Assembly (NCBI GenBank): GCA_016866235.1
Contig: VGMW01000004.1
Location: 62,001-126,000 of the forward strand
Direction of reading: 5' to 3'
Source: Bacteroidota bacterium
Lineage (GTDB): Bacteria; Bacteroidota; Bacteroidia; Cytophagales; Cyclobacteriaceae
Length of the DNA stretch: 64,000 nucleotides
The position numbers and the translations under genes are program-made. Positions within the stretch are counted from its first letter, which is position 1, and each line of letters opens with the position of its first letter. Positions 60,874-64,000 of the stretch are shown one piece after another. A model generated the notes under the pieces. The model had not been told where the DNA came from. It made no database searches and saw only the letters and a list, made by a program, of their open reading frames with translations.

Positions 60874-62130
60874 TTACTTTATCCGGAAGGAAGCTTTGAT
60901 TTTATCTACGTAATCAAGTTTCTCCCATGGAAAGAGTTCCACCGACACTTTTAACTCATTCTCTTTCCCTTTATTGAAGACCTTCACAACCTTCTTGGGT
61001 TCGCGCCCCATGTGTCCGTAGGAGGCTGTCTCTGAATAAATAGGCGTACGAAGTTTGAAACGCTCTTCAATAAAATAAGGTTTCATATTAAAGATCTGGT
61101 TGATCTTCTTGGCAATTTCGCCATCGCTCATTTTAACTTTTGCGGTTCCGTAGGTGTTTACGTACAATCCAACCGGTTCTGCAACGCCAATGGCATAAGC
61201 AACCTGAACAAGCACCTCATCGCATAGACCAGCAGCGACCATATTTTTAGCAATGTGGCGGGTGGCATATGCTGCAGACCTGTCCACTTTCGAAGGATCT
61301 TTGCCAGAGAATGCACCTCCACCGTGTGCTCCGCGACCACCATAGGTGTCAACAATAATTTTTCTGCCCGTTAGTCCGGTGTCACCATGCGGTCCGCCAA
61401 TTACAAATTTTCCAGTTGGGTTAACATGGTATCGGATGTCAGATCCGAAAAGCTTTTGAATTCTGGCGGGTAATTTTTTCTTGATGCGGGGCACCAGGAT
61501 GTTGATGACATCATCCTTGATTTTTTGGAGCATTGCCTGATCCTTTGCAAAATCATCGTGCTGGGTGCTGATCACGATGGTATCGATTCGGATCGGCTTC
61601 TTGTCATCACCATATTCGATGGTCACCTGAGATTTAGCATCGGGACGAAGGTAGGTCATGACTTTGCCCTCTCTTCTGATGGTTGCCAATTCGCGAAGCA
61701 AAAGGTGCGACAACTCCAGAGGAAGGGGCATGAAATTATCCGTCTCTGTGGTAGCATAGCCGAACATCATTCCCTGATCTCCAGCACCCTGATCTTCTTT
61801 CTTCTTTCTTTCAACCCCTTGATTAATATCCGGTGACTGCTCGTGGATGGCAGAGAAAATGCCGCAGCTGTTTGCCTCGAACATGTACTCACCCTTGGTA
61901 TAACCTATTTTACGAATTACCTCTCGGGTAATCTCCTGGACATCAAGATTTGCTTTTGATTTAACCTCACCGGCCAATACAACCTGACCAGTGGTAACCA
62001 AGGTCTCACAAGCCACTTTTGATTGCGGATCGTATGCCAAAAAGGCATCGATGAGAGCATCAGAAATTTGATCGGCTACCTTATCGGGGTGACCTTCAGA
62101 AACGGACTCGGAAGTGAATAAATACGGCAT
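60874..62130 (-). CDS. metK: S-adenosylmethionine synthetase
   Basis: [52 protein letters not shown]. Confidence 0.97.
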   Translation of the reverse strand: MPYLFTSESVSEGHPDKVADQISDALIDAFLAYDPQSKVACETLVTTGQVVLAGEVKSKANLDVQEITREVIRKIGYTKGEYMFEANSCGIFSAIHEQSPDINQGVERKKKEDQGAGDQGMMFGYATTETDNFMPLPLELSHLLLRELATIRREGKVMTYLRPDAKSQVTIEYGDDKKPIRIDTIVISTQHDDFAKDQAMLQKIKDDVINILVPRIKKKLPARIQKLFGSDIRYHVNPTGKFVIGGPHGDTGLTGRKIIVDTYGGRGAHGGGAFSGKDPSKVDRSAAYATRHIAKNMVAAGLCDEVLVQVAYAIGVAEPVGLYVNTYGTAKVKMSDGEIAKKINQIFNMKPYFIEERFKLRTPIYSETASYGHMGREPKKVVKVFNKGKENELKVSVELFPWEKLDYVDKIKASFRIK

Positions 62131-62180
62131 GTGGTGTTAGATATAAATGAATAATTGTTTTAGAACCTAAGAACAAGCGG

Positions 62181-62209
62181 CAAATATAATTGGATTGATT
62201 AACAGCCAA
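62181..62209 (-). promoter_or_regulatory. Bacteroidota-type promoter for metK
   Basis: Minus strand TTG (62209-62207), 18 nt, TATATTTG (62188-62181); overlaps the 3' end of the upstream gene. Confidence 0.6.
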
Positions 62210-62900
62210 ATAAAAAAAGACAAGGCTTCTTTGGCAGTTCCAATTCAGGCCATTGGTCCAACCTCTTGGACAAAATTTTCTCATCGGGCCCCGACAAATC
62301 CAATGCAACGCACAAACGTGTAGAGGAACTAAGTGTCTTTTTAAGTGTTTGCAACAAACGATTGTTGCGGTGTGGACTTTCAATAAAAATTTGTGTTGTG
62401 CCCTTCGACTTGGATTCAGCCTCCAGTCGCTTGATCGCATTGGTTAAGTCGTGTTGATCTACCGGCAAATAGCCATGGAAGGAAAAGTTTTGTCCATTCA
62501 ATCCGGATGCCATGAGTGCAAGGATTATGGATGATGGCCCAATAAGTGGCACAACCCGGATCCCAGCGTCATGCGCTAAGGCAACGACTCCCGCACCCGG
62601 ATCAGCAACACCTGGACAACCAGCCTCCGACAACAGACCTACATCAATACCTTCTTTGAGTGGTTTAATTAATGCACTCATTTGTGCCTCGGGTGTATTT
62701 ACATTCAAAACGCTGAAGGCCAGTTCTTCAATTGCGGGAAAAACTTTCAAGGACGATAGAAAACGTCTTGCGCTTCTGACATCCTCAGCAATGAAATGTC
62801 TGATGTGGCTAATGTCTGATTTCCAGACCGCAGAAAATATTTTGTCAGGATCGCCCTCAGCAATAGGGCTTGGAATAAGAAAAAGTTTTCCGACAGCCAT
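62199..62900 (-). CDS. RsmI-like tetrapyrrole-methylase-fold SAM methyltransferase
   Basis: LFLIPSPIAEGDPDKIF, LLSEAGCPGVADPGAGVVALAHDAGIRVVPLIGPSSIILALMASGLNGQNFSFHGYLP. Confidence 0.92.
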   Translation of the reverse strand: MAVGKLFLIPSPIAEGDPDKIFSAVWKSDISHIRHFIAEDVRSARRFLSSLKVFPAIEELAFSVLNVNTPEAQMSALIKPLKEGIDVGLLSEAGCPGVADPGAGVVALAHDAGIRVVPLIGPSSIILALMASGLNGQNFSFHGYLPVDQHDLTNAIKRLEAESKSKGTTQIFIESPHRNNRLLQTLKKTLSSSTRLCVALDLSGPDEKILSKRLDQWPELELPKKPCLFLFGC

Positions 62901-63658
62901 CAGTTTAAAAATGTTTTAACCCGCGCAACAAATGCTTCTGGCTTTTCCGCCTGTACCCAGTGCCCCGTTTCCAAAAAATCGATTTCAGCTTCCGGGAAAA
63001 AACTCCGGATGATTTCTTCATCTCCTTTTTTATAGTATTCAGACCTCGATCCAAAAAGAAAAAATGAAGGCCCCAAAAACATCTTCCCCGAAAGGGGGTT
63101 TCCCAATACTTCATCCATACTTTCAGCCAATACAGCCAGGTTGATCTTCCAGGAAAAACCTGATTGAGCATCCCGGTTCAGATTCTTCAATAAAAACTGC
63201 CGAACCCCTGCATCCTTTACATAGTTGGATAAAAATAAATCTGCTTCCTGTCGGGATGAAAGGGTGGATAAGGGCATCGCCTTCAAGCCCTGAATGATTT
63301 GATCGTGGTGCGGCGCATATCGCTTAGGAACAATGTCAACCACCACCAACTTTTCTACCAATTCCGGATGGCTACAAGCCAAAAGCATTGCAACCTTTCC
63401 ACCCATGGAATGGCCGATTAAAACTACCGGACCTATGGCCTGACTTAGGACAAACATTCTCACGTCCTCCGCCATTTTTTCATACGTATGAATCGGATCA
63501 TGTGGTGATAAACCGTGATTCCGAAGATCAAGCGTATACACAGAAAAATTTTCGGATAACATTCTTGCCTGGGTCATCCAATTGTCGCTACTACCAAACA
63601 GTCCGTGGAGGATTACCATCGGTTTTCCGGATCCATATTGGCGATGAAAAAGCTTCAT
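62900..63658 (-). CDS. Alpha/beta hydrolase (YbfF-like)
   Basis: MKLFHRQYGSGKPMVILHGLFGSSDNWMTQARML, DLRNHGLSPH, LIGHSMGGKVAM. Start set at 63658. Confidence 0.93.
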   Translation of the reverse strand: MKLFHRQYGSGKPMVILHGLFGSSDNWMTQARMLSENFSVYTLDLRNHGLSPHDPIHTYEKMAEDVRMFVLSQAIGPVVLIGHSMGGKVAMLLACSHPELVEKLVVVDIVPKRYAPHHDQIIQGLKAMPLSTLSSRQEADLFLSNYVKDAGVRQFLLKNLNRDAQSGFSWKINLAVLAESMDEVLGNPLSGKMFLGPSFFLFGSRSEYYKKGDEEIIRSFFPEAEIDFLETGHWVQAEKPEAFVARVKTFLN

Positions 63659-63694
63659 GCCCAAAAGTACAATTTCGCATACTATCTTTCGGCC

Positions 63695-64000
63695 ATGAAA
63701 AACACATCGGACGTGTTCAGGATCGGAGGGGTATCGGTCAAACAACTCGCGGATGAATTCGGCACCCCGCTTTACGTCTACCATGCCGAAAAAATTTCTG
63801 AGCAGATTATTAAACTCAGATCAGCATTCCCTGAAAAGACCTCCATTCGATTTGCAGCGAAAGCATTGACCAGCCTTGCCATCCTGGATTTAATGAAGAA
63901 AGAGGATGTGGGTCTGGACTGTGTTTCAATTCAGGAAGTAAAGCTTGGTTTACATGCGGGTTTCAAACCGACTTCTATTACCTATACGCCCAACAATGTC
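63695..64000 (+). CDS. lysA: Diaminopimelate decarboxylase, N-terminal fragment
   Basis: MKNTSDVFRIGGVSVKQLADEFGTPLYVYHAEKISEQIIKLRSAF...IRFAAKALTSLAILDLMKKEDVGLDCVSIQEVKLGLHAGF; runs off the window. Confidence 0.9.
   Translation, partial: MKNTSDVFRIGGVSVKQLADEFGTPLYVYHAEKISEQIIKLRSAFPEKTSIRFAAKALTSLAILDLMKKEDVGLDCVSIQEVKLGLHAGFKPTSITYTPNNV

Noticed and set aside
62131-62198. SAM riboswitch upstream of metK
   Set aside because: Only a promoter and short AT-rich leader visible; no multi-helix SAM aptamer pattern.

Overview
This 64 kb window is a gene-dense Bacteroidota chromosomal segment. The assignment rests on a porP-gldKLMN type IX secretion cluster with sprE/porW, TAnnTTTG-type promoters and no visible Shine-Dalgarno sequences. 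I annotate about 50 protein genes, mostly housekeeping: guaB, rarA, an mlaEFD-type transporter, PBP1A, uvrC, uvrA, hemW, prfA, coaX, lptB, recJ, metK and the lysA start. There are three tRNAs (initiator Met, Leu-TAA, Gly-GCC). I see no CRISPR array, transposon, prophage or clear pseudogene. Points most worth a second look: (1) all six convergent gene pairs meet with stop codons between 8 nt overlapping and 1 nt apart; (2) five genes have an exact TAnnTTTG -7 promoter box only 3-8 nt before the start codon, suggesting leaderless mRNAs; (3) a four-gene cryptic stress/ribosome-hibernation-like island at 14.1-16.4 kb has a long hairpin ending 3 nt before its first start codon; (4) a 15-bp stem with a G.U pair that forms only on the minus strand, followed by a U9 tract, lies between tRNA-Gly and tRNA-Leu; (5) the porP/gldK intergenic region carries two hairpins, and the gld operon terminator is embedded in the uvrC coding sequence. 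All product names come from reading the sequence, with no database search.
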